The translations under genes and the position numbers were made by a program. Of a stretch of 64,000 nucleotides of DNA, positions 35,044 through 43,999 are shown one piece after another; position 1 is the stretch's first letter; each line of letters opens with the position of its first letter. Below the pieces are notes generated by a model. It was not told the origin of the DNA. It saw nothing but the letters and a program-made list of their open reading frames with translations, and searched no databases. Source of the DNA: Marinobacter manganoxydans MnI7-9 (GTDB lineage: Bacteria; Pseudomonadota; Gammaproteobacteria; Pseudomonadales; Oleiphilaceae). The stretch lies in contig NZ_AGTR01000044.1 in the NCBI RefSeq assembly GCF_000235625.1, forward strand, positions 1 through 64,000, read 5' to 3'.

Positions 35044-36147
35044 ATGAAGCGGACATCCATCGAAGCGCGTCGGTGGCTGTTCCCGGGTGCACTGGCGGCC
35101 GTCCTGGTCGCCGGTGCTCTCTGGTATGGCCTTGCCGGAACAGCCCAGACAAACGCCGAAATTTCGGCTTCAATGCCACCATCATCCGCGGCCCCGGCGA
35201 AGTCGCCAACGCCAGCATCCGAGCACAGCGCCAAAGCGGTCCCGGAAGAGCCTTCTTCTGGACAGGAGCAATCCCGAACTCCTGATTCCCTCGGGCCGAC
35301 CCCGTTTGCGGCGTCGCTATCAGGGACACAAATTGACGGCGCCCTGACAGCCGATGACAACGGCGAGCTGGTTATCAATCTCCGGGTGCGTGACTTTTTC
35401 GATTACTTCCTCAGCACGGTCGGCGAGGTGACTCCGGAAACAGCCATTCAACAGATCGAAACCATGGCCAGGAACCACTTGCCTGAGCCCGCTTCCACCC
35501 AGGCGCTGGCGCTCCTCGATGAGTATCTCGCCTATAAGCAGGCGTCACTGCAAGTCCTGCAAACCCGACTCGACCCAGCCCGAACGGAGGATCCGGGCTA
35601 TCAGCTGACGGCGCTGGGCGATGCCCTGGCACAGCTGAAAGAACTGCGCGCCAGCACCTTCAGCCCTGATGCCCACCGGGCTTTCTTCGGGCTTGAGGAG
35701 GCTTACAGCGAATACACACTGGCGACACTGGCCATTCAGCAGCGCACAGACCTGAGCGAACAGGGCAAACAGGCACTCGTACAGTGGCACCGCAATCAGT
35801 TGCCCGAGGAATTGAGGACAACCGAAAAACACCTTCACGCGAGCAGCCGACAACAACAGGCCCGGACAGCAGCCATTGAATCTGCCTCGTCTCCGGAAGC
35901 CGCCGGCAGGCAACTGGAAGAGCTTGGCGTGGGTCCGGACGGTGTCGAGAGCGTCGTAAAGTATCTCAAGCAGCGTAAGCGCTTCGACCAGCGCTCCGAT
36001 GCGTTCCGGGACGCGATGGAACGGGAGGAATCCTCGGGTCTGACCGAGGCCGACATCCAGGAACAGCAAGAAGCTCTGCTGGAACAGCATTTCCCGGATG
36101 AGCAGGACAGAACCTGGGCACGGCTGAAGATGCTCGGTAACGGCTGA
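35044..36147 (+). CDS. lifO: Lipase-specific foldase (Lif, lipase secretion chaperone)
   Basis: 367 residues from the ATG after GAGGTGACC, 7 bp beyond the lipase stop; a GTG 6 bp upstream is alternative. An N-terminal transmembrane anchor (about 11-30, WLFPGALAAVLVAGALWYG), a Ser/Pro/Ala-rich linker to about 85, then the helical foldase with RDFFDYFLST (about 119-128), matching the steric-chaperone motif R-x-x-F-D-Y-F/C-L-S/T-A. It is needed for the lipase to reach its active fold in the periplasm. Pairing with the lipase is standard for family I.1/I.2. Confidence 0.93.
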   Translation: MKRTSIEARRWLFPGALAAVLVAGALWYGLAGTAQTNAEISASMPPSSAAPAKSPTPASEHSAKAVPEEPSSGQEQSRTPDSLGPTPFAASLSGTQIDGALTADDNGELVINLRVRDFFDYFLSTVGEVTPETAIQQIETMARNHLPEPASTQALALLDEYLAYKQASLQVLQTRLDPARTEDPGYQLTALGDALAQLKELRASTFSPDAHRAFFGLEEAYSEYTLATLAIQQRTDLSEQGKQALVQWHRNQLPEELRTTEKHLHASSRQQQARTAAIESASSPEAAGRQLEELGVGPDGVESVVKYLKQRKRFDQRSDAFRDAMEREESSGLTEADIQEQQEALLEQHFPDEQDRTWARLKMLGNG

Positions 36148-36226
36148 CCGGAATGTGCTCGGGTTCGCGAAGCCAGTCGGCCGGGGCGGATACAATCCAG
36201 AAACCTGCCCGACACTGGAAATGGCC

Positions 36227-37621
36227 ATGACAACCGAGCAGATCAGACAACAACAGGCCGCCGGATTTCGGAACCTGCGCTTTGCGCCCGATCTGGAGGA
36301 AGCTTACCGGCGAACCCGGTCCGGACTGATCCGACAGCGAGCCCGGCCCGTTTCAGTGGCCGGCCTGTTCCTTTTTTTGATCTACGCGGTTATGGATGCA
36401 CTGACCCTGCCGCCAGAACTGGCTCAGGTCACGGTCTCCATCCGGCTCGCCGTCACCTGCCCGGTGATTGCATCAGTTGTCTGGCTCGCCTACCGCGCGT
36501 CTCCCTCGGACAGGCTCTTCGAGCGCATCTATACCCTGGCCTACCTCGTAGGTGGCCTGAGCGTGGTCGCAATCATTGCCGCCGCGCGACAGGTTGCCTT
36601 TCCGCTGCCCTACGAGGGCATGATCCTGATGCTCATGTTCGGATACTTTGCCATGGGGCTGCCGTTCTTAAGCGCGTCCATGGTCTCGCTTGTTCTGATC
36701 GTCGGCTACCTTCTGACCGAACTCTGGAGCGGTATGTCCGGCTCCGACATAGCGACCAACCTGTTTTTCCTGACCACGGCCAACCTTATCGGCATGGTTG
36801 GCGCGTGGACCAGTGAATACCGCCACCGAGCGCACTTTCTGGACCGCAAGCTGCTGGATCACATGCATCAGGCGGCCCGCGACGAGAGCCGGCGAAAAAC
36901 GGAACTGATCACCGCAGCCAGCCACGACCTGCGCCAGCCTCTGAACGTGATCGACATAACGCTGGAAAGCCTGTCGCCAAGCAAAGACGGCCCCGCAGCG
37001 CACCCGGCCACCCAACAGTTGCGGGACATGATTCGTCATCTCCGGCGCCTGCTGGGCACCGTATTCGACAGCGCACGGCTCAACGAGGGCATGGTGCAAG
37101 CCGTTGTCCGACCAACCACACTGGCACCGGTATTCCGGGATCTCAACGATTTGCTGGCGGACTCGCTTGGCAATAACAAGATAGAGGTTCGGATTGACCA
37201 CCCGGGTAGTGATCTTCAGGTTATGGCGGATCCATCACTGTTGTCGCGGATCCTCCAGAACCTGATATTCAATGCGGTGCAACACAGCAGCGGCACGGCC
37301 GTTACCCTGTCAGCAAAAGCCATGGGCTCACATGTGTTGCTGGAGGTCGCGGATGACGGCATCGGCCTGCCACCCGGGCTGGTGGATAACCTGTTCTCAC
37401 CCTACGTGAGGGGCGCAGGCCCCAGTGAGTATCCGGGTCTGGGACTTGGCCTGACCATTGTTCAGGAATTTGTTGCGCTGATGCGGGGAGAGTGCGGCGC
37501 CGAGTCGAGGTCTGGCGGGGGGTCTGTGTTCTGGGTCCGGCTTCCCGCGGCCGTCACAACCACCCACGAGCCCGCGCCAGATTCACGCATTCTGTCCGGT
37601 TGTGAACACCAAGCTGGGTAA
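36227..37621 (+). CDS. Membrane sensor histidine kinase
   Basis: 464 residues from the ATG giving MTTEQIRQQQAAGF, six bases after GGAA; in-frame starts lie upstream. Five to six hydrophobic helices between about 45 and 190 form the sensor, with no large periplasmic domain. The H box is ASHDLRQPLNVIDI (His about 225), then N box NLIFNAVQHSSG, G1 DDGIGLPPG and G2 GLGLGLTIVQEF. HDLRQPL is typical of kinases paired with LuxR-type regulators. The gene runs into the convergent response regulator with a 68-bp 3' overlap, which may be its partner. Confidence 0.88.
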   Translation: MTTEQIRQQQAAGFRNLRFAPDLEEAYRRTRSGLIRQRARPVSVAGLFLFLIYAVMDALTLPPELAQVTVSIRLAVTCPVIASVVWLAYRASPSDRLFERIYTLAYLVGGLSVVAIIAAARQVAFPLPYEGMILMLMFGYFAMGLPFLSASMVSLVLIVGYLLTELWSGMSGSDIATNLFFLTTANLIGMVGAWTSEYRHRAHFLDRKLLDHMHQAARDESRRKTELITAASHDLRQPLNVIDITLESLSPSKDGPAAHPATQQLRDMIRHLRRLLGTVFDSARLNEGMVQAVVRPTTLAPVFRDLNDLLADSLGNNKIEVRIDHPGSDLQVMADPSLLSRILQNLIFNAVQHSSGTAVTLSAKAMGSHVLLEVADDGIGLPPGLVDNLFSPYVRGAGPSEYPGLGLGLTIVQEFVALMRGECGAESRSGGGSVFWVRLPAAVTTTHEPAPDSRILSGCEHQAG

Positions 37622-38213
37622 AAATCGCCTTGAGATGGGTTTTCACCGTGTGCTCCGTCAAATTCAGGCTCTGGCAAATCCGTTTATTGGGAAAGCCCTG
37701 GGCCAACAACAGGAGCACGTCCATTTGCCTCGGGGTCAACGACAGCCCCGGTGCCACAGGATCGTTACCGCCAGGGAAATACCTCTCACCGCGGCTTACA
37801 GAGCGGACCATGCTCACCAGCGCCGACCGCCCGGCAGATTTCGCCAGAAAGCCACTGGCACCGGCTGCCTGCGCAGCTCTTACCGTAGCTTCGTCTTCAC
37901 TGCTGGAAATGATCACCACCGGAGGTGGCTCCCTGTGGCTTGCCAGCCTGGGTAACAACGCCAATCCTGTTTCGCCCTGCAAAGCGATATCGAGCAGGAT
38001 CAGCTGAAAATCGTCCTGACGGACCAACAAATCCGAGGCGCCCTCAACGGTGCTGGCGATCACAACGGATTCGGCCAAGCCTTCCTGACGGATCAGGCCC
38101 GCCAACCCCTGGGAAAAAAGGGCATGGTCATCGACCAGCAACACCTTCTTCATGGGAACTGGTCGTGCGCCCGCAGCAGGGGCCTGCCCGGCTTTCGATG
38201 TTATGGCATCCAT
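37554..38213 (-). CDS. LuxR/NarL family response regulator
   Basis: 219 residues from the ATG after AGAGG; an internal ATG at residue 21 (MKKVLLVDDH) has no ribosome-binding site. Receiver domain (about 20-140) with VDDHALF and the phosphoacceptor Asp in LILLDIALQGETGL (about 75), conserved IISSSEDE. The C-terminal HTH reads LTPRQMDVLLLLAQGFPNKR (about 156-175) and NLTEHTVKTHLKAIFTQLGV. It activates unknown genes when phosphorylated, most likely by the convergent kinase. The divergent PstS-like/OmpA gene is a candidate target by position only. Confidence 0.88.
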   Translation of the reverse strand: MDAITSKAGQAPAAGARPVPMKKVLLVDDHALFSQGLAGLIRQEGLAESVVIASTVEGASDLLVRQDDFQLILLDIALQGETGLALLPRLASHREPPPVVIISSSEDEATVRAAQAAGASGFLAKSAGRSALVSMVRSVSRGERYFPGGNDPVAPGLSLTPRQMDVLLLLAQGFPNKRICQSLNLTEHTVKTHLKAIFTQLGVHNRTECVNLARARGWL

Positions 38214-38424
38214 GGATGTGCCTCTGCCCGCTGTGTTTATTTTTGTTACGGCGGATGCGTCACTATAGGCCAGCCGAACGCTGCGCTCCGCGCACTGCTT
38301 AACATTTTTTTACAGGGACCTGCGGCCTTGCGTCCCAATGTGTAGGCAGTGAAACACAAATGTCATATTTCTGAAGCATCCTTCCAGCTTCTCAACCAAC
38401 TGTCTGGTAAGGGTTTTTCGAAAG

Positions 38425-39741
38425 ATGCCGCGATTCACACGGATGACTGCAACACTCCCGGGACTGCTACTGCCCGCTCTTATGGCCTTTCAGGCCCAGG
38501 CCTATGACCTGGAAATCCACGGTTCCAATACCGTTGGCGCTACCCTGGCGCCAATGCTCGTTACCGGCTACCTGGAAGAGCATGGCGGCGGGCAGGTTGC
38601 AGCCAGGGGCACGGGAGTGGAAAACGAAAAGATCCTGCGAGCGCCTGTGAACAACCGGGCGGCCGAGGTGCTGGTTGCAGCGCACGGATCAAGCACCGGC
38701 TTCAAGGCGCTGGCCGCCGGCGAGGCCGACATCTGGGCCTCTTCCCGCCCGGTCAAACCACAAGAAGCGGAGCAATTCCAGGCCCGGGCGGATCTCACTG
38801 CGCCCGAGAGCGAACACGTGATTGCCATTGATGGACTGGCCATTCTGGTACATCCATCCAACCCCGTCAGCAAGATGAGTATCGAAACCCTGGGCCGTGT
38901 GTTCTCCGGCCAGATCCGGAACTGGTCAGAGCTGGGCGGCCCGGACCGGCCGATCCACCTCTATGCCAGGGATGACCGCTCCGGCACCTGGGACACCTTC
39001 AAATCCCTGGTGCTGGGGAAACAGTTCGAACTGGACAGCAATGCCAAACGCTATGAATCCAACGACCAGCTATCGGATGATGTTAGCCGGGATCCGTCGG
39101 GCATTGGCTTCTCCGGCCTGGCCTCAGTTCGGGACAGCAAACTCCTGGCTATTTCGGAAGGCAATGCACCAGCACTGCGCCCCAACCAGCTCACCGTCGC
39201 CAGCGAGGACTACCCGCTGTCACGGCGTTTGTTCATGTACACGCCGGGAAGCGATGTCCCAGCGCTTTCCGCCGGTCTGATCGGATTCGCCCTGGGCCAG
39301 CAAGGTCAGGCACTGGTGGCCGAGTCCGGCTTTATCTCTCAGAACCCCATCGCAGTAAAGCCGGAATTCGACGACGCGACGCCCGAGAGCTTTCGCCGCC
39401 TGACCGGCAACTACCATCGCCTGACGGTCAATTTCCGCTTCTCAGAAGGCCGGACCAAGCTCGATAACAAGGCCCGCAGGGACCTGCAGCGGGTTCAGCA
39501 GTACCTGATCCAGAACGGCCGGCCCGCTGACGACCTGCTATTGATCGGGTTTGCCGACACCCAGAGTCATGAATTACGTGCCCAGATGATCTCCGAGCTC
39601 CGGGCCCTGTCCGTCCGCAAGGCGCTTCAGGAAGTGGATGTTCCTGACGTGGCCTACACCGGCTACGGCCAGTACATGCCGGTTGGTGGCAGTGGCAGCC
39701 GGCGCAATGGTCGCGTGGAAGTCTGGATCAAATCCCGCTAG
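38425..39741 (+). CDS. PstS-like substrate-binding protein fused to OmpA-like domain
   Basis: 438 residues. Signal peptide ends near AFQAQA-Y (about 27). The N-terminal 300 residues have the phosphate-binding protein fold: IHGSNTVGATLAPML near 30-44, SRPVKPQEAEQF, and ARDDRSGTWDTFKSLVLG near 188-205, where the R-x-x-S-G-T segment binds phosphate in PstS. The last ~110 residues are an OmpA peptidoglycan-binding domain: VNFRFSEGRTKLDNKARRDL near 334-353 and DDLLLIGFADTQ, ending in GRVEVWIKSR. The fusion should tether an anion-binding domain to peptidoglycan. No Pst permease is nearby, so sensing or scavenging is possible. Confidence 0.85.
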   Translation: MPRFTRMTATLPGLLLPALMAFQAQAYDLEIHGSNTVGATLAPMLVTGYLEEHGGGQVAARGTGVENEKILRAPVNNRAAEVLVAAHGSSTGFKALAAGEADIWASSRPVKPQEAEQFQARADLTAPESEHVIAIDGLAILVHPSNPVSKMSIETLGRVFSGQIRNWSELGGPDRPIHLYARDDRSGTWDTFKSLVLGKQFELDSNAKRYESNDQLSDDVSRDPSGIGFSGLASVRDSKLLAISEGNAPALRPNQLTVASEDYPLSRRLFMYTPGSDVPALSAGLIGFALGQQGQALVAESGFISQNPIAVKPEFDDATPESFRRLTGNYHRLTVNFRFSEGRTKLDNKARRDLQRVQQYLIQNGRPADDLLLIGFADTQSHELRAQMISELRALSVRKALQEVDVPDVAYTGYGQYMPVGGSGSRRNGRVEVWIKSR

Positions 39742-39854
39742 TCGAGACCAAAGTCTGACGAAAAACTGCGGCAATCACCTATCCGCCACGACATCACAGA
39801 TATGTTTGGGTTTCCTATACTGACGGGGTCATTTCCAACCAACAGACAGGGACA

Positions 39855-41150
39855 ATGGACATCCAAAACGACCACCGTTACGCGATCAACCTGAACGTCC
39901 GGGGTATTCAGCCCTCGGCCACCCTTCGAATCAATGAGCTGAGCAATCACCTCAAATCCGAGGGCAAGGACATTATCAAACTCGGGCTGGGGCAGTCCCC
40001 TTTCCCGGTTCCCGATCGCGTGGTGGAGGCGCTCAAGGAGCACGCCCACGAAAAGGACTATTTGCCGGTAAAAGGGCTCAAAGGCTTACGCGAGGCAATC
40101 GCCGGCTATATTCGCCGGAGTGAGCGCATGCACTGCACCTGGGAAGACGTGCTGATTGGCCCGGGCTCCAAGGAACTGCTGTTCATGCTGCAGCTGGCCT
40201 ACTATGGTGATCTGCTGATCCCGCGTCCGAGCTGGGTCTCCTATGCCCCGCAAGCCCGGATCATCGGCCGCTCGGTTCACTGGCTGCCAACCCATGCCGA
40301 GAACAACTGGCAGCTTACCGCCGAAGAGCTGGATATCATCTGTCGGGATGATCCCTCGCGGCCCCGGATTTTGATCCTGAACTACCCGTCCAACCCCACC
40401 GGCTGCACCTACACCGACGACCAGCTACTGGCCATTGCCAATGTGGCCCGAAAATACCGGCTGATCCTGCTCTCCGATGAGATCTACGGTGAGGTGCATT
40501 TCGAGGGCAGGCACAAATCCATTGCCAGGTATTACCCGGAAGGCACCATCATCAGTACCGGCCTCAGTAAATGGGCCGGTGCCGGCGGCTGGCGCCTTGG
40601 CACATTCATTTTCCCCCGGGAACTGAGGCCCCTGCAGGACGCCATGGCCATCATCGCCAGTGAAACCTACACCGCGACGAGCGCGCCGATCCAACACGCG
40701 GCCATTGCAGCGTTCAATGGCGGTGACGACATCGACGAATACCTTAAACAGTCCCGTCGGGTGCTGAAGGTTGTTGGCGAGTACATGCACCGTCGACTGA
40801 GCGACATGGGCGCGGTAGTCCAGAAACCGGAAGGCGCGTTCTACCTGTTCCCGGACTTCTCCGGCTTCCGCGAACAACTGGCCAGTAAAGACATCAAGAC
40901 CAGCCAGGCCCTCTGCCAGGCCCTGCTGGAAAACACCGGCGTGGCCATCCTGCCGGCCAGCGATTTTGGCTTCGTGCCGGATCATCTGGCGGCGCGCCTG
41001 GCCTTCGTCGACTTCGACGGCGCCGAATCCCTGGAGCTCGCCGGCGGCGACTATGCCGAACAGGAACTGGGCGACGACTTCGTGAAACAGGCTTGCCCGC
41101 GGCTGGTCACCGCCATGGACAAGATGGAGCAGTGGCTGAACAGCCTCTGA
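39855..41150 (+). CDS. Class I/II PLP-dependent aminotransferase
   Basis: 431 residues. Fold type I signatures: LGLGQSPFPVPDRVVEALKE near 43-62, ILNYPSNPTGCTYTDDQL near 175-192, LLSDEIYGEVHFEG near 209-222 (Asp and Tyr contacting PLP), and the Schiff-base lysine in STGLSKWAGAGGWRLG near 236-251. The sequence resembles aspartate or aromatic aminotransferases but with the unusual NVRGIQPSATLRINE N-terminus, so substrate is open. It stands alone, 56 bp before the inositol-monophosphatase-family gene on the same strand, possibly co-transcribed. Confidence 0.88.
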   Translation: MDIQNDHRYAINLNVRGIQPSATLRINELSNHLKSEGKDIIKLGLGQSPFPVPDRVVEALKEHAHEKDYLPVKGLKGLREAIAGYIRRSERMHCTWEDVLIGPGSKELLFMLQLAYYGDLLIPRPSWVSYAPQARIIGRSVHWLPTHAENNWQLTAEELDIICRDDPSRPRILILNYPSNPTGCTYTDDQLLAIANVARKYRLILLSDEIYGEVHFEGRHKSIARYYPEGTIISTGLSKWAGAGGWRLGTFIFPRELRPLQDAMAIIASETYTATSAPIQHAAIAAFNGGDDIDEYLKQSRRVLKVVGEYMHRRLSDMGAVVQKPEGAFYLFPDFSGFREQLASKDIKTSQALCQALLENTGVAILPASDFGFVPDHLAARLAFVDFDGAESLELAGGDYAEQELGDDFVKQACPRLVTAMDKMEQWLNSL

Positions 41151-41206
41151 TCCTGCCGTGTTAGACTGGCGCCCTCATTCTCTAACGGGATATCAACGGG
41201 GGCGCC

Positions 41207-42031
41207 ATGTCTGATTCAGTTTCTCTGCTCGAGATTACCGACTTTGCCGAAAACCTGGCCCGCGAGGCCGGCGAACTGATTCGCCGCGAGCGGGACAACA
41301 ACGCCCTGCGCACCGATTACAAGCATCAAACCGAGCTGGTAACCCACGCCGACGTGATGGCGGACGAATTCATCACAGGCGCCATCCGCAAACGCTTCCC
41401 CGGTCACCGGATTCTCTCGGAAGAGACCATGCCGGACCTTAGCCAGGCCGAGGAGCTGGATACCCCCCTCTGGATCGTCGACCCCATCGATGGCACCGTG
41501 AACTATGCCTATGGCCATCCCCAGGTAGCCGTCTCCATTGCCTATGCCGAAAAAGGTCGGGTTCAGGCCGGTGTGGTGCATGCGCCCTTCCCCGGCGAAA
41601 CCTTCCGGGCGACCCGCTCAGAGGGCGCCACGCTGAACAACCATCCGATCCGCCACAGCGGCGCCACCGTGCCCCGGGATGCCCTGTTTGCAACCGGCTT
41701 CCCCTACACCAAGGACGCCCTGGAACCGCTGGTCAAACGCCTGGATGCAATGATTCACCAATGCCGCGACCTGCGGCGCATCGGTTCCGCGGCACTGGAT
41801 ATCTGCTGGGTGGCCTGTGGCCGACTGGATATCTACTATGAAAACGTCAGCCCATGGGACTTCGCCGCCGCCCGCCTGATCGCCCTGGAAGCAGGCGCCA
41901 CCGCTGGCCATTTCAGTGAAGTGCCCGACGGTTATCCTGCCGACCTCTGGGGCCGCGATATCCTGATTTCGGCCCCGGCTCTTTGGGAGCCTGTTCGGTC
42001 TATCCTGCGGTCTGCCTCTGGGTACGACTGA
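41207..42031 (+). CDS. Inositol monophosphatase family protein (SuhB-like)
   Basis: 274 residues. The metal-dependent phosphatase motifs are complete: ILSEET near 68-73 (first metal Glu), DPIDGTVNYAYGHP near 92-105 (Asp-Pro-x-Asp-Gly-Thr), and WDFAAARLIALEAGA near 217-231. Members dephosphorylate inositol phosphate, histidinol phosphate or CysQ-type PAP; this one cannot be assigned. As it is not near nus or rRNA genes and ends differently from E. coli SuhB, a paralogue is likely. A long hairpin follows the stop by 75 bp. Confidence 0.87.
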   Translation: MSDSVSLLEITDFAENLAREAGELIRRERDNNALRTDYKHQTELVTHADVMADEFITGAIRKRFPGHRILSEETMPDLSQAEELDTPLWIVDPIDGTVNYAYGHPQVAVSIAYAEKGRVQAGVVHAPFPGETFRATRSEGATLNNHPIRHSGATVPRDALFATGFPYTKDALEPLVKRLDAMIHQCRDLRRIGSAALDICWVACGRLDIYYENVSPWDFAAARLIALEAGATAGHFSEVPDGYPADLWGRDILISAPALWEPVRSILRSASGYD

Positions 42032-42106
42032 TTGTGCTTGTGATTGCCTTCGGGGGTTGTCACTAGCCTGTTAACTTCGGGGCGGGCACAGGATGGGAAC
42101 CTGCTC

Positions 42107-42152
42107 CCCGAAACCGCTACGAGCACATTCATGTGCTCGTAGCGGTTTCGGG
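42107..42152. repeat. Perfect long hairpin (22-bp arms) between convergent genes
   Basis: Left arm 42107-42128 and right arm 42131-42152 are exact reverse complements separated by two bases; the core reads CTACGAGCACAT. There is no flanking T-run. The segment CCCCGAA at the base can also pair with TTCGGGG at 42076-42082, giving a competing stem. It lies between the phosphatase gene and slmA and may act as a bidirectional terminator or a repeated palindromic element. Confidence 0.85.
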
Positions 42153-42219
42153 AAAGCCCTTCCTGCCTTCGCCTCACCACCGGATCTATCAGGCTACCAA
42201 AAGGAGGCCAACTCCAAGC

Positions 42220-42807
42220 TCAGCCCCAAACACCTTCTGCAACCAACCCCCAACTCTCGTCGAAGTCAGTAGAAGGCAACCGCGAGAACGAGGAGCGGAT
42301 AAACCGCTGGATCCGCCCTTCAACAAAAACCAGTACAAAGTCCGCGCCGCGAGCAGACGTCGTCCGGGGCCGCAGGCCCTGGCGGATTTCGCCTTCTTTG
42401 AGGGTTTGCCGTACCTGGGTTTCCAGGCGCTCGAAGAACTGGGAGGCACGCTTGCGCAGGGTGTCGTTCTCGCCCATCAAAGCATCACCGGTCAGCACAC
42501 AACACAGCCCCGGATTGCGTTCAGCAAAGACCAGCACCAGGTGCACCAATTGCTGGAGACGAACCCGCACGTCCTCCTGCTCCTGCAGGATCACCTGACA
42601 GCGAGAGAACACGGCCTCTTCAGCAAACTCGATAAGCGCCTCGAACATTTTCCGCTTGCTGGGAAAGTGCCGATACAAAGCCGCCTCGGTAACGCCCACG
42701 GATTTGGCGAGACCGGCGGTGGTGATACGGGCGCCCGGATCAGTCTCCAGGAGTTCCACAAGAGCATGGAGAATCGCCTCGCGGCGACTGGGTTTCTGGT
42801 CAGTCAT
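42220..42807 (-). CDS. slmA: Nucleoid occlusion factor SlmA (TetR family)
   Basis: 195 residues. N-terminal TetR HTH: REAILHALVELLETDPGARI and TTAGLAKSVGVTEAALYRHF near 29-48, then PSKRKMFEALIEFAEEAVFS; ERNPGLCCVLTGDALMGEND near 95-114 is the SlmA-specific region. SlmA binds palindromic DNA sites over the chromosome and blocks FtsZ assembly over the nucleoid. Location next to thiG and beyond the convergent hairpin is consistent with a monocistronic gene. Family assignment to SlmA rather than a generic TetR rests on the ERNPGL...LTG-ALM stretch. Confidence 0.88.
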   Translation of the reverse strand: MTDQKPSRREAILHALVELLETDPGARITTAGLAKSVGVTEAALYRHFPSKRKMFEALIEFAEEAVFSRCQVILQEQEDVRVRLQQLVHLVLVFAERNPGLCCVLTGDALMGENDTLRKRASQFFERLETQVRQTLKEGEIRQGLRPRTTSARGADFVLVFVEGRIQRFIRSSFSRLPSTDFDESWGLVAEGVWG

Positions 42808-42841
42808 GGCAGGACAGCAGCGCTCTGATTTATCGTTGTCG

Positions 42842-42865
42842 GGGCCGGTCGTTCAGCGCCGGCCC
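42842..42865. terminator. GC hairpin between thiG and slmA
   Basis: GGGCCGG and CCGGCCC arms with a 10-nt loop, between the thiG stop and the slmA start on the minus strand. No T-run follows, so termination is uncertain; it may separate the long biosynthetic operon from slmA. Confidence 0.35.
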
Positions 42866-42897
42866 TCGGTTATCGTTAGTCAGGATTGTGCCCGAGA

Positions 42898-43707
42898 TCA
42901 GAAGAAGGTGCCATCAATGGGCGAGGATGCGCTGGCATAGAGCTTCTTGGGCATCCGGCCCGCCAGATAGGCTTCACGACCAGACTCAATGGCCAGGCGC
43001 ATGGCATTGGCCATTCGGATCGGGTCTTTGGCCTGGGCAATGGCGGTATTCATCAGTACGCCGTCGCAGCCCAGCTCCATGGCGATGGTGGCATCCGACG
43101 CGGTGCCAACACCGGCATCCACCAGCACCGGAACATTCGCATTCTCTACGATCAGACGGATGTTATACCGGTTCTGGATACCCAGGCCGGAACCGATCGG
43201 GGCACCAAGGGGCATGATGGCCACACAGCCCATCTCTTCCAGACGCTTGGCCAGCAGCGGGTCGTCCGAACAGTAGACCATGACCTTGAAGCCGTCCTTG
43301 ATGAGCTCTTCGGCGGCAACCAGGGTCTCGGTCATGTTCGGGTAAAGGGTTTTCTCCTCACCAAGAACTTCCAGCTTCACCAGGTCGTGGCCATCCAGAA
43401 GCTCGCGGGCCAGCTTGCAGGTGCGGACGGCGTCTTTCGCGGTATAGCAGCCCGCCGTGTTGGGCAAAATGGTATAGCTGCTTGGGGAAATCACATCCAG
43501 CAAGTTCGGCTCATCCGGGTTCTGGCCAAGGTTGGTCCGGCGCACCGCAACGGTAACAATTTCGGCACCGCTGGATTCGATGGCATGGCCGGTTTCCATC
43601 ATGTCACGGTATTTGCCGGTCCCGACGAGCAAACGGGACTGGTAGACCCGTCCGGCAATTTCGAGCGGTCTGTCTTCTGGAAGCTGGAGTTCGGATGTCT
43701 CTGTCAT
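42898..43707 (-). CDS. thiG: Thiazole synthase ThiG
   Basis: 269 residues. [15 protein letters not shown] near 23-37, [20 protein letters not shown] near 83-102, the lysine forming the imine with deoxyxylulose phosphate in [16 protein letters not shown] near 113, and phosphate-binding [15 protein letters not shown] near 192. The enzyme builds thiazole phosphate from 1-deoxy-xylulose phosphate, dehydroglycine and ThiS thiocarboxylate in thiamine synthesis. It follows thiS by 66 bp on the same strand. No TPP riboswitch is evident directly upstream of the pair. Confidence 0.95.
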   Translation of the reverse strand: MTETSELQLPEDRPLEIAGRVYQSRLLVGTGKYRDMMETGHAIESSGAEIVTVAVRRTNLGQNPDEPNLLDVISPSSYTILPNTAGCYTAKDAVRTCKLARELLDGHDLVKLEVLGEEKTLYPNMTETLVAAEELIKDGFKVMVYCSDDPLLAKRLEEMGCVAIMPLGAPIGSGLGIQNRYNIRLIVENANVPVLVDAGVGTASDATIAMELGCDGVLMNTAIAQAKDPIRMANAMRLAIESGREAYLAGRMPKKLYASASSPIDGTFF

Positions 43708-43773
43708 AGTGTTCCTGAATCGTTTGTTACGGGAGGATGGGAACCGCCGTCATGGGTGGGCTGGGCAGACTGT

Positions 43774-43974
43774 TCAGCCGCCGCCAATGGCGTGAACGAC
43801 TTCTACACGGTCGCCATCGCTCAAGGTAAATTCCGGGTGCCGGCTTCGTGGCACTATGTCCTCGTTCACCTCAACCGCCAGCCGCTTGCCGGCCAGCGCC
43901 ATCTTTTCAATCAGCGTGGCAATGGTAGCGCCACTCGGCAGCTCCATTTGATCGCCATTTACCTGAACCTGCAT
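43774..43974 (-). CDS. thiS: Sulfur carrier protein ThiS
   Basis: 66 residues with the beta-grasp fold pattern MQVQVNGDQMELPSGATIAT and the essential C-terminal Gly-Gly (VVHAIGGG), which is adenylated by ThiF and converted to a thiocarboxylate. NEDIVPRSRHPEFTLSDGDR near 38-57 is the usual ThiS middle section. It donates sulfur to ThiG, encoded next. It starts 25 bp after the DUF423 gene and is probably read from the upstream lptD-surA-pdxA run. Confidence 0.94.
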   Translation of the reverse strand: MQVQVNGDQMELPSGATIATLIEKMALAGKRLAVEVNEDIVPRSRHPEFTLSDGDRVEVVHAIGGG

Positions 43975-43999
43975 CGTGACTCTTGAACCTCTGTATTCT

